DNA from: Hymenobacter translucens
GTDB lineage: Bacteria > Bacteroidota > Bacteroidia > Cytophagales > Hymenobacteraceae
Assembly: GCF_020685205.1 (NCBI RefSeq)
Contig: NZ_JAJERB010000009.1
Span: 1-64,000 of the forward strand
Direction: 5' to 3'
DNA: 64,000 nt
Made by a program: the position numbers and the translations under genes. Numbering within the stretch: the stretch's first letter is position 1; every line of letters starts with the position of its first letter. The notes under the pieces are model-generated. The model was not told the origin of the DNA and made no database searches. It was given only the letters and a program-made list of their open reading frames with translations. Below, one piece after another: positions 52,398 to 61,677 of this stretch.

Positions 52398-52627
52398 CGG
52401 GAAGAAGGGGCTAATATAGCACTTTGCTAAGTAATAGCAGCACGCTTACTGCAAAGGACCACGGAGAAGATTCGGCAGCGGCTTACAAAGTAACGGCACT
52501 TGCCTTAGAACTGCCATGCCTCATGCGAGCTGCCCCCGAGCGGTACCGCGGCCGGAAAATAACCGCGCCGGCAGATTGCCGTAGGAGAGAAGAACTTCGG
52601 TTGCCCATTCTGTTTCCAGCTTCTCCT

Positions 52628-52924
52628 ATGAAAACCCTCCCTTTCCTTCGCCCCCTGGCGTTTGCCGGTCTGCTGCTCTTCACCCTTCCTTCCTGCGACA
52701 CCGGCACCCGCGCCGGCGACACCAACGTGGAAGACGGCGACGCCAAAAACAAGAACCCGGACAATATGGACCCTAATGGCGACGCTGCCAACGGACCGAT
52801 TAAAGACGGCATCGGTGCCCAGGACGATGCCGATACCACCCAGGGCCGTACCGGTCAGCAGGACTTCGACCGCGCCGAGGACGCCCGCGACGCCGACAGC
52901 AACGGCATGGAGGACAAGAAGTAG
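52628..52924 (+). CDS. Small acidic lipoprotein of unknown function
   Basis: 98 residues from ATG 52628; the open frame begins earlier (52424) without coding signal. Lipobox LPSC, Cys23. The mature part is almost wholly Asp/Asn/Gly/Ala/Gln-rich and highly acidic (NVEDGDAKNKNPDNMDPNGD), probably disordered and possibly calcium-binding. Function is unknown. Confidence 0.65.
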   Translation: MKTLPFLRPLAFAGLLLFTLPSCDTGTRAGDTNVEDGDAKNKNPDNMDPNGDAANGPIKDGIGAQDDADTTQGRTGQQDFDRAEDARDADSNGMEDKK

Positions 52925-52940
52925 CCTTCGGCCCCACGTA

Positions 52941-52986
52941 ACGCACAAAAGGCCCCTCCACTGCGGTGGAGGGGCCTTTTGTGCGT
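52941..52986. terminator. Bidirectional intrinsic terminator
   Basis: ACGCACAAAAGGCCCCTCCA and its 20-nt perfect reverse complement around a 6-nt loop, between two convergent genes. Confidence 0.9.
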
Positions 52987-53004
52987 TAGCAGCTAACCTG
53001 CCGG

Positions 53005-54102
53005 TTAATAGAACACGAAGCCGTTGGGTCCGATGTTCACCTCGAATGAGTCGATGGCCGCGCCGGTGGGCTGGTAGCGGATAAACTTGCCGGCCGTGGT
53101 GAACGGGGAAATCGAGCCGTAAATCGTGTTGTCCCGGGGGTCAACGGCTAGGCCGTAGAAGCTGCGGCGTATCAGTGGGGAAGCGGGCAGCGTAGCGCTG
53201 CCGATGCTCATCTGGTACACGGCCCCGCGGTAGCGGTAGTACAGCTGGTCGCGGTTGCCGTTCAGGGTCAGGCCGCTGGCGCCACCCGAAGCAAAGGGAA
53301 ACACCGTCGGCGTGAGCGTGCCGGCGCTAAGCTTAATCAGGTTGGCCGGCGTGGCGGACAGGATAGGGAAGCTCGGCGCCGGGCCGTAGCGGGTAATGCC
53401 GCTGCACAGCACCCAGATATTGCCCGCGTTGTCCTGCACGATGCTGCGGGGCGCGTCCTGTACCGTGATGGTCGACTCCACTGCATTCGTCGCGGTGTTG
53501 ATGACGCTGAGCGTGTTCTGGTCGGAGTTGCAGACGTACACCTTGCCGTTGGCCAGCAGCATCTGTTCCGGGTTTACGCCGACGTTGATAGAGCTCGTAA
53601 CGGTATTGGTGGTCAGGTCGAGCACTGCCACTTTACCGGCGGTATAGCCCGCCGAGGGGCTGCCCTGCCACTGGCTGATGTAGGCTTTGTTGGTGCCGGC
53701 AACCACCATGTAGCGGGGCTGCTGCAGGCCGGTAATCGTTTTCTCGCTCTTGAAGGTGGTCAGGTTTACCACTTCCACCTTGTTGCTGTTGTTGACTACG
53801 ATGTACCCCTGCTGGCCCACGACCAGCATCGACTGAACCACGTCGCCCAGCGCGCCCTGGTTGACGGTGGTGAAGATGTTCTTGTCGACTACCGTTTTCG
53901 AGGTCTTGCTGAACAAGCTCACGGCCCCGTTGGGAGTACCGTAGGCGCCTTCGTTGATGATAAAGACATTGTTGCCATCCTTGGCCAGGTTATACAGCGG
54001 CTGGGGCTCGGGCGTCGGCGGGTCGCAGCTGAACAGGGCCAGAGAGCCAACGCCGGTCAGCAGCAACAAGCGTAATGTGGAAAGGGAGTTGGGGATGAAC
54101 AT
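53005..54102 (-). CDS. YncE/DUF5074-type beta-propeller lipoprotein, BtuG-like
   Basis: 365 residues with lipobox LFSC (Cys26). Beta-propeller repeats of the YncE/DUF5074 type follow, for example KVEVVNLTTFKSEKTITGLQ, KVAVLDLTTNTVTSSINVG and VINTATNAVESTITVQD. In Bacteroides, BtuG proteins of this fold are surface lipoproteins that hand cobalamin to BtuB. The gene lies 36 nt downstream of the BtuB-type gene and both sit under the riboswitch, so the assignment is strong by context but inferred by fold only. Confidence 0.8.
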   Translation of the reverse strand: MFIPNSLSTLRLLLLTGVGSLALFSCDPPTPEPQPLYNLAKDGNNVFIINEGAYGTPNGAVSLFSKTSKTVVDKNIFTTVNQGALGDVVQSMLVVGQQGYIVVNNSNKVEVVNLTTFKSEKTITGLQQPRYMVVAGTNKAYISQWQGSPSAGYTAGKVAVLDLTTNTVTSSINVGVNPEQMLLANGKVYVCNSDQNTLSVINTATNAVESTITVQDAPRSIVQDNAGNIWVLCSGITRYGPAPSFPILSATPANLIKLSAGTLTPTVFPFASGGASGLTLNGNRDQLYYRYRGAVYQMSIGSATLPASPLIRRSFYGLAVDPRDNTIYGSISPFTTAGKFIRYQPTGAAIDSFEVNIGPNGFVFY

Positions 54103-54138
54103 AGAAAAAGGTTAAAGGGAAAAAGTGAACGAGTGAGG

Positions 54139-56118
54139 TTAGCGCCAGCCCAGCCGTAAACTCAGGTTGACGGACCGGGGCGGCATGGCGCGGTACGCGT
54201 AGTTCTGGTAAGTGCGGTTGGTCAGGTTGTAGCCCTGCACCAGGCCGGTGAGCAGCAGGTGGGAGCCCAGGGGCTGGGTGCGGCCTACGGTAGCGTTGAG
54301 CAGCAGGTAGGACGGCAGGAAGTCGGTGGCTGAAGCGTCGGTGTAGCGGTAGCCGGTATAGCTGAGCACGGTTCCAAGCTGCCAGTTGCGCCATGTCTGG
54401 TCGGTGCTGAACGTGGCCGTGGTCAGCGGCACGTAGGGTAGCTGCCGGTTCGTGGGGTCGAAGTCGGCCGCGTGCCCGCTCAGCTTGCGGGCCTGGGTAA
54501 AGGCTGCCGCAGCCTGGGCCGTGAGGCGGTAGCCGGCGCGGTGCCAGCTGGCCCGGGCCGAGGCTTCCACGCCCCGGGTGCGAACCAGCTTCAGGTTGCG
54601 GGGCAGGTAGTAGCCGTCGGTAGGGTGGGCAACCCACTGCACCCAGTCGTTGACAAGCTGCTGATAGGCCGTCATGCTCGCTTGCAGGCTACAACCCGGG
54701 CGTATGGCTTCGTAGCCTAGTCCGCCCTCGTAGCCAAAGCCCGATTCCGGCAGCAGGTTGGGCTGTCCACCGGGCCGCCAGTACCGCTCGTTCAGCGTAG
54801 GGGCCCGGTAGCTGCGGGAGGCGTTGCCTTTCAGCGTGAGCTCCTGCTGGACGGGCGAGCTTGCTTCGGCGTTACGCTTCTGCCAAATTACCCACTCGGC
54901 CCCCAGCGTGGGCGTCAGCGGGGGGCGGCGGTTGCTTAGAAAGGCTTGGCGCATGTTGGCCGACAGCCGCAGCCGGGCTGAGGGGTCGAAGCGCAGCAGA
55001 CTGAAGGCGGCGGCCCGGTTTTCGGTGCGCCGCTCCCCGTAGCCATCCACCACCGCCGAGAAATGCTGCACCTCGGTGCCCAGGCGCAGACTTAGGTGGG
55101 GCAGGAAGTTTATGGTATGCTCGGCCTGGACCTGGGTGGTTTTCACCCGGGAGCGGCTGTCCACATTGTCGTTGCGGTAGTTCAGCACGTCGTCAAACCA
55201 GGCTGCCCGCACCACCGACTCATGCCGGCGGCTTACGTGGCGGTAGCCCAGCAGGGCACGCCGGCTTTGGTCCCGCTCCCGGGCGTGGTTGTTGGCTGAG
55301 CCCATAGCCGGCTGAATCTGCCGGTCGGCATCGGTTAGCCAGGCCGAAGCCAGCAGCTCACTCTGCCGGCCCAGCCGCACGGCTACGTCCTGGGTGAGGC
55401 TCCATTGCCGGAAAGCCGCATTTTCCTGACGACGGCGCACCCGGCTCCCTGCCTCGAAGGCCGTGTAGGGAAAGTCGTTGGCTGCCTCCCGGTACAGCGC
55501 CGCGGTGCGCACCGATACCCGCTCATTGCTGAAGCTGACTTCTCCGTTGCCGGCCCGCAGGCCGAAGCTGCCGGCATCAAGCTGTACGCTGCTTTGCAGG
55601 CCCCGGCCCCAGGTGCCCGTGGAGCCCAGCAGCACGGTGCCGCCCACAGCGCCGGTCCCGTAGGTGGCTCCGGCCGGCCCCGGCTGCACGATTACCTGCT
55701 GCTGACCGGTAAGCGGAAACAAGGCAAAGTCGGCCTCGCCCAGGGAAGGCAGGTTGATGTTGAACCCATTCCAGAGCACGGCGGTGTGCCGGGCCGAGGT
55801 ACCGCGCAGGGAAATTGAGGAAAGCTGGCCGGGGCCGTAGTTTTTCAGATACACCGCCGAACGGGCACTGAGCAGATCAGCCACGGTGCCGGCGCGGTAC
55901 TGGGCCAGGGTAGCCGAGTCAAAGGACAGGGTGGTGGAGCCGACGCTGAACCGGCTGGTGCGCGTCGCCTCTACGCGGACCGAGGGTAGCATCTGCCGCA
56001 GCGTATCGGGTGCCGGCGTCGATTGCGCCAGCACCTGGCCGGGCAGCAAAAGAAGCCCGAAAAGCACCGGAGCAAACCGGGGCAGTGGCCGCCACGCAGG
56101 AAAACGAGTACTATGCAT
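54139..56118 (-). CDS. btuB: TonB-dependent receptor, BtuB type
   Basis: 659 residues with a signal peptide (ends GQVLAQ). Plug domain ~45-160 (VRVEATRTSRFSVGS, VADLLSARSAVYLKNYG, SLRGTSARHTAVLWNGFNIN), then a 22-strand-type barrel ending with LSLRLGWR. It carries corrinoids across the outer membrane using TonB energy. The cobalamin riboswitch 160 nt upstream supports the ligand directly. The start matches the signal peptide. Confidence 0.9.
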   Translation of the reverse strand: MHSTRFPAWRPLPRFAPVLFGLLLLPGQVLAQSTPAPDTLRQMLPSVRVEATRTSRFSVGSTTLSFDSATLAQYRAGTVADLLSARSAVYLKNYGPGQLSSISLRGTSARHTAVLWNGFNINLPSLGEADFALFPLTGQQQVIVQPGPAGATYGTGAVGGTVLLGSTGTWGRGLQSSVQLDAGSFGLRAGNGEVSFSNERVSVRTAALYREAANDFPYTAFEAGSRVRRRQENAAFRQWSLTQDVAVRLGRQSELLASAWLTDADRQIQPAMGSANNHARERDQSRRALLGYRHVSRRHESVVRAAWFDDVLNYRNDNVDSRSRVKTTQVQAEHTINFLPHLSLRLGTEVQHFSAVVDGYGERRTENRAAAFSLLRFDPSARLRLSANMRQAFLSNRRPPLTPTLGAEWVIWQKRNAEASSPVQQELTLKGNASRSYRAPTLNERYWRPGGQPNLLPESGFGYEGGLGYEAIRPGCSLQASMTAYQQLVNDWVQWVAHPTDGYYLPRNLKLVRTRGVEASARASWHRAGYRLTAQAAAAFTQARKLSGHAADFDPTNRQLPYVPLTTATFSTDQTWRNWQLGTVLSYTGYRYTDASATDFLPSYLLLNATVGRTQPLGSHLLLTGLVQGYNLTNRTYQNYAYRAMPPRSVNLSLRLGWR

Positions 56119-56280
56119 CCGAACTAAATTCCCGGTTTAGGAAAATTCAGTTCAAAACCTCGCGGGTAGTTCTTTGAAAAACGGCCGCGAAGCCGAGGCT
56201 GAAAACAGGGTAATCCACGGCCCGGGGGCCGCAACTGCATTCATTCTCCGCCTTTCACCCGAAAGCGCTGAACCTGGGAA

Positions 56281-56472
56281 TGTATAGGCAGGTCTCCTGG
56301 CTTGCTTCTGAGCGGGCTGCCTTCCCATTTCTCGGCCTCCCTCGGGCGGCGTCAACGAAACAGTGGCCACGGATAAGCCGCGCCTGGTATGAAGCGTACA
56401 GTTGCGGGGACAGCTCCGGAATGTAACCGGATTCCCTTTTCAGCCTCGCTCCGCAATTAGAGTCCGGCCACC
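56281..56472 (-). ncRNA. Cobalamin (B12) riboswitch
   Basis: On the minus strand the class motifs appear in order: AAGGGAATCCGG...CCGGAGCTGTCCCCGCAACTGT, GCCACTG, GGGAAGGC and the B12 box AAGCCAGGAGACCTGC. It lies in the leader of btuB and should turn off expression when adenosyl- or methylcobalamin is abundant. Confidence 0.95.
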
Positions 56473-56483
56473 TATAACGAAAG

Positions 56484-56491
56484 CAAAGATA
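56484..56491 (-). promoter_or_regulatory. -7 element of the riboswitch-btuB transcript
   Basis: On the minus strand TATCTTTG matches TAnnTTTG and ends ~12 nt before the riboswitch. A -33 TTG was not found. Confidence 0.55.
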
Positions 56492-56683
56492 AGGGAATAA
56501 AATGTGCTGATGAAGGGAAGGTGCTGAGGTGCGAATGAAGCCAGCTAACAAATGCAGGCAGAACTCAGGACAGGATTCTGCTTGGGCACGTATGTAGTAC
56601 CGCTAAGGGCCCGCTCCAAAGCCGGCGAGCTGCGTCTCAGAAAAGCGTAGCAGCCTATCCGCACATTGCCCACATTTAAAAAG

Positions 56684-57283
56684 ATGAAGATTCCTGCCGC
56701 CTACTACCAGCGCCCCGACGTCGTGCAGATTGCCCGGGAGCTGCTGGGGAAATACCTGTTCACCAGCATCGGCGGCGTGCTGACCGGTGGCCGGATTGTC
56801 GAAACCGAGGCTTATGCCCATATCAACGACCAGGCCTGCCACTCCCACCTGGGTCGGTTTACCAAGCGCACCAGCATTATGTACGAAGCAGGCGGCGTGG
56901 CTTACTGCTACCTGATCTACGGGCGCTATACGCTGTTCAACATCATCACCAACGAAGCCGGCAAGGCCGACGCCGTGCTGATTCGGGGGCTTGAGCCCAC
57001 GGAGGGACTTGCCGAAATGCAGCTGCGCCGGGGCCTGGCCGCTCCCGCCCGCAACCTGACGGCGGGGCCGGGCCTGCTTACCCAGGCCCTGGGCATCACC
57101 ACCGCCCACTACGGCACCGACGTCACCGGCGACCTGATCTGGCTGGAAGACCGCAACGAAACGCTGCCGCCCGAGCTGGTAACAGCAAGTCCCCGCGTCG
57201 GCATCGATTACGCAGGATCCGATGCCGCATTACCCTGGCGGTTTCGGGTGAAAGGCAGCCCCTGGGTGAGCCCGGCGAGATGA
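56684..57283 (+). CDS. DNA-3-methyladenine glycosylase (AAG/MPG family)
   Basis: 199 residues from ATG 56684; TTG 56666 would add six residues without support. Hallmarks: ARELLGKYLFT, the catalytic segment GGRIVETEAYAHINDQA with the active-site Glu, YEAGGVAYCYLIYGRYTLFNIIT and the C-terminal GIDYAGSDAALPWRF. It excises alkylated purines in base excision repair. Confidence 0.93.
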   Translation: MKIPAAYYQRPDVVQIARELLGKYLFTSIGGVLTGGRIVETEAYAHINDQACHSHLGRFTKRTSIMYEAGGVAYCYLIYGRYTLFNIITNEAGKADAVLIRGLEPTEGLAEMQLRRGLAAPARNLTAGPGLLTQALGITTAHYGTDVTGDLIWLEDRNETLPPELVTASPRVGIDYAGSDAALPWRFRVKGSPWVSPAR

Positions 57284-57324
57284 AGTAGTGAGGTTGTCGG
57301 GACGGTTTCCACCCGGATAAAAGC

Positions 57325-57372
57325 AAAAGCAGAAAGCCCCGACGCAGGTATTGGTCGGGGCTTTCTGCTTTT
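57325..57372. terminator. Bidirectional intrinsic terminator
   Basis: AAGCAGAAAGCCCCGAC and GTCGGGGCTTTCTGCTTT form a 17-bp stem between convergent genes. Confidence 0.9.
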
Positions 57373-57388
57373 CAAAGCGAATGGCTGC

Positions 57389-58606
57389 TCAGCTTGTCTG
57401 CTCCTGCAGGCTAACCTTTTCACAAACCAGCACGATCAGGCGGCCGCGCAGGTCAGTGGTGGCAAACAGGTAGGTGTCGCCACCTTCCCGGATGCCGGTG
57501 TGGTGACGAAAATCGGCGACGCTGTCCGGAAAGTTGCGGGTCGTGACGTGGGCTCGGGCTTCGGGGCCAAGGTGGGCTCGCAAGGCCTTCCGGTCGTACT
57601 TCTCAGCGGCCCGGATCCGAAAAATCCGGCCCGGGAAGTCCGGGCGCAGCATATCGGACATGTACAGGTGGCTGTGCTGATGCAGCTTGAGCAGCTCGAA
57701 GGCCGTGCCCACACTGCGGAAGCCGCTTGCCTTAAGGACAGCCACGTTGGGCTCGTACAGGTAGCCCTGGGGCAGGGGCTCAGCGTAGCGGGCAATAGCC
57801 CGGGCTTCCCGGGCCCGGTTCAGCCGGAACTCCTGCTGGGTACCGTCGCGCAGCAGGTTCACGGTAAACCGTTCCGGGTCCACGGCCGGCTCGGCGCCCA
57901 GCTCATACAGCACTTCCTTGCACTCATTATCGACGGCCACTACCCAGAGCCGGCGCACATGGGCCAGCTGCTCCACGGCCTGGTCAATGTCCAGCATGGG
58001 CGAGGTTTTGAGCAGGATGCGCGGGCTCTTGTGCAGCAGCAAAGGCAGCAGACGCAGCACGTCGGGCTCACAGTCCTGCAGCCGGTAGATTTTGCGGTCA
58101 GCGGTATCGCGCCGGGCCGGGTCCAGGTAAATCCAGTCAAACGTCTCGTCGGTGGCCTTCAGGAAGGCCAGGGCCTCGTCGGCATGAAACTGTACGTTGC
58201 CGATGCCCAGCTGCTGCAGGTTGTACTGCACCACGGCTACAAGCGAGGGGTCCCGCTCGACGTAATGAACCGAGCCGACCTGCGCGGCGAAGTGCGCGGT
58301 GTCCACGCCGAAGCCGCCCGTAAGGTCGGCCAGGCTTCGACCGCCTACGAGACCAGCCTTAAAAGCGGCCGTGCGGGCCGAGGACGACTGCTCGACCGAA
58401 AGAGAAGAGGGAAACACCAGGTCCGGGTTGGCCGCCCAGGCCGGCAGCTTGGTGCGGGCTTTCTGACGGGCCTGAATCTGACGGACCAGATCGGGAACGG
58501 GCAGGGTAGGGTAGCGCCGGGCCTGCAACGCCAGCTTGGCTGGGTCATCGTGCAGGTGCTGGGCCACGTACTGACGAGCTGCTTCGGGCAGCGGAAACTC
58601 TAGCAT
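57389..58606 (-). CDS. Class I SAM-dependent methyltransferase (THUMP-like)
   Basis: 405 residues. SAM motif I is LADLTGGFGVDTAHFA at ~88-103, with acidic motif II VHYVERDPSLV and motif IV DWIYLDPARRD. The N-terminal helix-rich part and the C-terminal THUMP-like ferredoxin domain are typical of Bacteroidota proteins annotated as rRNA/tRNA methyltransferase-like. The target RNA or protein is unknown. It is separated from the next minus-strand gene by ~23 nt. Confidence 0.85.
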   Translation of the reverse strand: MLEFPLPEAARQYVAQHLHDDPAKLALQARRYPTLPVPDLVRQIQARQKARTKLPAWAANPDLVFPSSLSVEQSSSARTAAFKAGLVGGRSLADLTGGFGVDTAHFAAQVGSVHYVERDPSLVAVVQYNLQQLGIGNVQFHADEALAFLKATDETFDWIYLDPARRDTADRKIYRLQDCEPDVLRLLPLLLHKSPRILLKTSPMLDIDQAVEQLAHVRRLWVVAVDNECKEVLYELGAEPAVDPERFTVNLLRDGTQQEFRLNRAREARAIARYAEPLPQGYLYEPNVAVLKASGFRSVGTAFELLKLHQHSHLYMSDMLRPDFPGRIFRIRAAEKYDRKALRAHLGPEARAHVTTRNFPDSVADFRHHTGIREGGDTYLFATTDLRGRLIVLVCEKVSLQEQTS

Positions 58607-58628
58607 TTAGTCCTGCAAAGGAGGAAAA

Positions 58629-59225
58629 CTAGCGCAGGCTCCAGCGGAGCGCCAGCTGGGGCTGGCCAGTGGGCGCTACGGCCAGGCCGACTCCGGTAGG
58701 AGCCAGGCGCTGGAAAACCCTGCGGGCAGCGGGCAGGCTGCCATTGTGGGCTTCTACGGCCCGGATCATGTGGTTGTTGGTATTCCGGGTAATGAAGACG
58801 TTGCTCAGCAGACTGGTCACGGCAACGCCAACGGCCACTTTTTGCACACTGTTGAAGTACTGCTGCTCATCCTTGGCCAGCACCTGCTGGCTGTACACGA
58901 GCACCGAGCTGATAAAGACGACCCGCTCGCCGAGGTGCAGCCACTTCTGGCGGCGGTAGTTGTTCAGGTTGTTCAGCGCGTCCTCGTCACCGGCCAGGTA
59001 GGGACGCAGGCGCTGGCCGAAATAGCCGGCGTTCTGGTACTCACCCTCGGAGCTGGTGCGGAAAAAGAAGTTGCGCTGCACGCCGTTCAGGCCCCGCTCC
59101 TGGTCTTCCGGGCTCAGGCTGATAGTCGTCGTGGCCGCAGGAGCCGTTTGAGCGGTTGCCTTAAAGCCGAAACAGATCAGCAGGGCGGTCAGGATAATCA
59201 GGAGGCGGTGCGAATTCAGGAGCAT
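58629..59225 (-). CDS. Exported/membrane protein of unknown function
   Basis: 198 residues with a signal peptide (LLIILTALLICFGFKATAQ). The middle has a charged region (SLSPEDQERGLNGVQRNFFF) and a hydrophobic segment ~95-115 (HLGERVVFISSVLVYSQQVL), with another at ~130-148. The end returns to short strands and ALRWSLR, possibly membrane-associated. Not recognised. It lies just upstream of the methyltransferase gene. Confidence 0.6.
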   Translation of the reverse strand: MLLNSHRLLIILTALLICFGFKATAQTAPAATTTISLSPEDQERGLNGVQRNFFFRTSSEGEYQNAGYFGQRLRPYLAGDEDALNNLNNYRRQKWLHLGERVVFISSVLVYSQQVLAKDEQQYFNSVQKVAVGVAVTSLLSNVFITRNTNNHMIRAVEAHNGSLPAARRVFQRLAPTGVGLAVAPTGQPQLALRWSLR

Positions 59226-59426
59226 CGTCGGGCTATATAAGGAAAAGCAGATGACAAAGATAAACCGTGACCGGTTAGATACATACTGCTATAGGTATAT
59301 CCTTCATAAAAAGATTACCAGTTTGATGGACGGCAGCAGCACCAGACTCCGGGCCCAACAAAAGCAGGTCAGGTTACGTTCTGTGGCAAGTGCAATTTGC
59401 ATCCACTCCTCTTAAATCTTTCCCTC

Positions 59427-60170
59427 ATGAACCTTTCCATGAATACCATTCGCCGGCATTGGCTGGCAGCTGTTCTTCCCCTCGGCCTCGCCCTCGTCAG
59501 CTGCGGTGACGATGAGCCCGAGCCCACTCCCGTAGTGCCCGACCAGGGCCGGGTGATGATGGTCCACGCCGCAGCGAATGCCAACGTAGGCCTGAAATTC
59601 CTGGTTGATGACGCGGAAAAAGCCCAGCTGACCTATGGCCAGAACAGCGCCTATCAGAACGTGCAGACCGGCAGCCGGGTGTTTAAGGTAAACGTTGCTG
59701 CCTCGGGCTCGAACACGGCTACCGTCACAAGCACCATCGAAAAAGACAAGAGCTATTCCCTGTATGCCTACGCCCCCGGCACCGGCAGCATTGTAAACGG
59801 CCTTCTGGTAAACGACGACCTGACGGCCCCGGCCGCCAACATGGCGAAGATCCGGGTGGTACACCTGGCGCAAAGCGCGCCGTCGCCCGTTAAGCTAACC
59901 CAGGTAAACGCCGTCGGCTCCACCGACCTGATTACCAACATAGCTTTCGGAACGGCTTCGAGCTACCTCTCCATTAATGCCGGTACCTACAACCTGGCCA
60001 TTGCCGCCGGCAACCCCAGCATCACGGTGCTTACCGTGGGCGACGGTACCGGCAGCGGCACCGGCTCCAAAAACTACGTAGCCGGCAAAATCTACACTGT
60101 GCTGGTGCGTGGCATCTCCAACGTGGATGTAAACCTGCAGCCCAAAGCGGTTATCATCGAAAACAACTAA
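59427..60170 (+). CDS. DUF4397 domain lipoprotein
   Basis: 247 residues from ATG 59427 (ATG 59439 also gives a full signal). The lipobox LVSC marks Cys26. The mature protein is a DUF4397 beta-sandwich: VMMVHAAANANVGLKFLVDD, YQNVQTGSRVFKVNVAASG, IRVVHLAQSAPSPVKL and GKIYTVLVRGISN. DUF4397 proteins are exported and of unknown function. A terminator follows. Confidence 0.8.
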   Translation: MNLSMNTIRRHWLAAVLPLGLALVSCGDDEPEPTPVVPDQGRVMMVHAAANANVGLKFLVDDAEKAQLTYGQNSAYQNVQTGSRVFKVNVAASGSNTATVTSTIEKDKSYSLYAYAPGTGSIVNGLLVNDDLTAPAANMAKIRVVHLAQSAPSPVKLTQVNAVGSTDLITNIAFGTASSYLSINAGTYNLAIAAGNPSITVLTVGDGTGSGTGSKNYVAGKIYTVLVRGISNVDVNLQPKAVIIENN

Positions 60171-60193
60171 CCGGCCCGCCCTCGTGGTCAAGG

Positions 60194-60221
60194 AAAGCCC
60201 GGACGCTATGTTCGGGCTTTT
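60194..60221 (+). terminator. Intrinsic terminator
   Basis: AAAGCCCGGA and TTCGGGCTTTT form a stem 24 nt after the DUF4397 gene. Confidence 0.75.
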
Positions 60222-60226
60222 CCCGT

Positions 60227-60255
60227 TTGCGGCGAGAACAAATTGAGTAACTTTG
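60227..60255 (+). promoter_or_regulatory. ahcY promoter
   Basis: TTG at 60227-60229 (in TTTG), an 18-nt spacer, then TAACTTTG at 60248-60255, 33 nt before the ATG. Confidence 0.75.
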
Positions 60256-60287
60256 TAGTTGACTAGCAACACAAATCAAACTCCATC

Positions 60288-61607
60288 ATGGTGGAAACCA
60301 CGACGAAAACGTACGTTCCGTACAAAGTAAAGGACATGAGTCTGGCCGAATGGGGCCGTAAGGAAATCCGTCTGGCTGAAGCCGAAATGCCGGGCTTGAT
60401 GTCCCTGCGTGAGGAGTTTGGCAACGCCAAGCCCCTGGCCGGTGCCCGCATTGCCGGCTGCCTGCACATGACGATTCAGACCGCGGTGCTCATCGAGACC
60501 CTGATTGCGCTGGGAGCCGAGGTTACCTGGTCGTCGTGCAACATCTTCTCGACGCAGGACCACGCCGCCGCTGCCATTGCCGCTGCCGGCATCCCGGTGT
60601 ATGCTTGGAAAGGCATGAACGAAGAGGAGTTCAACTGGTGCATCGAGCAGACGCTGTTCTTCGGCGAAGACCGCCAGCCCCTGAACATGATTCTGGACGA
60701 CGGTGGTGACCTCACCAACATGGTCTTGAACCAGTTCCCCGAGCTGGCCGCCGGTGTGAAAGGCATTTCCGAGGAAACCACCACCGGCGTACTGCGCCTG
60801 ATGGACCGCGTGAAAGCCGGCACCCTGCCCATGCCTGCCTTCAACATCAATGACTCGGTTACCAAATCGAAGTTCGACAACAAGTACGGCTGCAAGGAGT
60901 CGGCAGTAGACGCTATCCGGCGCGCTACCGACGTGATGATGGCCGGCAAGATTGCCGTGGTAGCCGGCTACGGCGACGTAGGGAAAGGCACTGCCGCTTC
61001 GCTGCGTGGTGCCGGAGCCCGCGTTATCGTAACCGAAATTGACCCCATCTGCGCCCTGCAGGCGGCCATGGACGGCTACGCGGTGAAAAAGATGAGCAAT
61101 GCCATCAAGGAGGCCGACATCGTGGTGACGGCTACCGGCAACTGCGACATCATCACCGAAGAGCACTTCCGCGCCCTCAAGGACAAAGCCATTGTCTGCA
61201 ACATCGGCCACTTCGACGATGAAATCGACATGGCCTGGCTGAACAGCAACTACGGCCACACCAAGGACACGGTGAAGCCCCAGGTTGACCTGTACAACAT
61301 CGACGGCAAAGAAGTCATCATCCTGGCCGAAGGCCGTCTGGTAAACCTGGGCTGCGCCACCGGTCACCCCTCGTTTGTGATGTCGAACTCGTTCACCAAC
61401 CAGACGCTGGCTCAGCTGGAGCTGTGGCAGAACGCGGCCGCCTACGAGAACAAAGTGTATACCCTGCCCAAGCACCTCGATGAGAAGGTTGCCTACCTGC
61501 ACCTCGCCAAAATCGGTGTGGAGCTGGACGAGCTGAAGCCCAAGCAGGCCCAGTACATCGGCGTGGAGCCCCAGGGGCCTTTCAAGTCGGACCTGTACCG
61601 CTACTAG
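60288..61607 (+). CDS. ahcY: Adenosylhomocysteinase
   Basis: 439 residues. NAD-binding [20 protein letters not shown], substrate and catalytic segments [37 protein letters not shown] and the C-terminal Lys-Tyr region (FKSDLYRY) are intact. It hydrolyses S-adenosylhomocysteine to adenosine and homocysteine, using tightly bound NAD. With metK at 8089-9351 it closes part of the activated-methyl cycle. A terminator follows. Confidence 0.98.
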   Translation: MVETTTKTYVPYKVKDMSLAEWGRKEIRLAEAEMPGLMSLREEFGNAKPLAGARIAGCLHMTIQTAVLIETLIALGAEVTWSSCNIFSTQDHAAAAIAAAGIPVYAWKGMNEEEFNWCIEQTLFFGEDRQPLNMILDDGGDLTNMVLNQFPELAAGVKGISEETTTGVLRLMDRVKAGTLPMPAFNINDSVTKSKFDNKYGCKESAVDAIRRATDVMMAGKIAVVAGYGDVGKGTAASLRGAGARVIVTEIDPICALQAAMDGYAVKKMSNAIKEADIVVTATGNCDIITEEHFRALKDKAIVCNIGHFDDEIDMAWLNSNYGHTKDTVKPQVDLYNIDGKEVIILAEGRLVNLGCATGHPSFVMSNSFTNQTLAQLELWQNAAAYENKVYTLPKHLDEKVAYLHLAKIGVELDELKPKQAQYIGVEPQGPFKSDLYRY

Positions 61608-61626
61608 GCTCAAAAGTCAGATCAAA

Positions 61627-61664
61627 CAAAAACCCCGCTCAGGCAGCCTGAGCGGGGTTTTTGT
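61627..61664. terminator. Bidirectional intrinsic terminator
   Basis: AAAAACCCCGCTCAGG and CCTGAGCGGGGTTTTTG form a 16-bp stem with T tract between ahcY and a convergent gene. Confidence 0.92.
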
Positions 61665-61677
61665 TTAGAGGCGGTTT

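Noticed and set aside
59281-59310. Third copy of the AATACCT palindrome near GGTATA
   Set aside because: Only one half-site resembles it, and no TTG-N20-TAnnTTTG arrangement follows.
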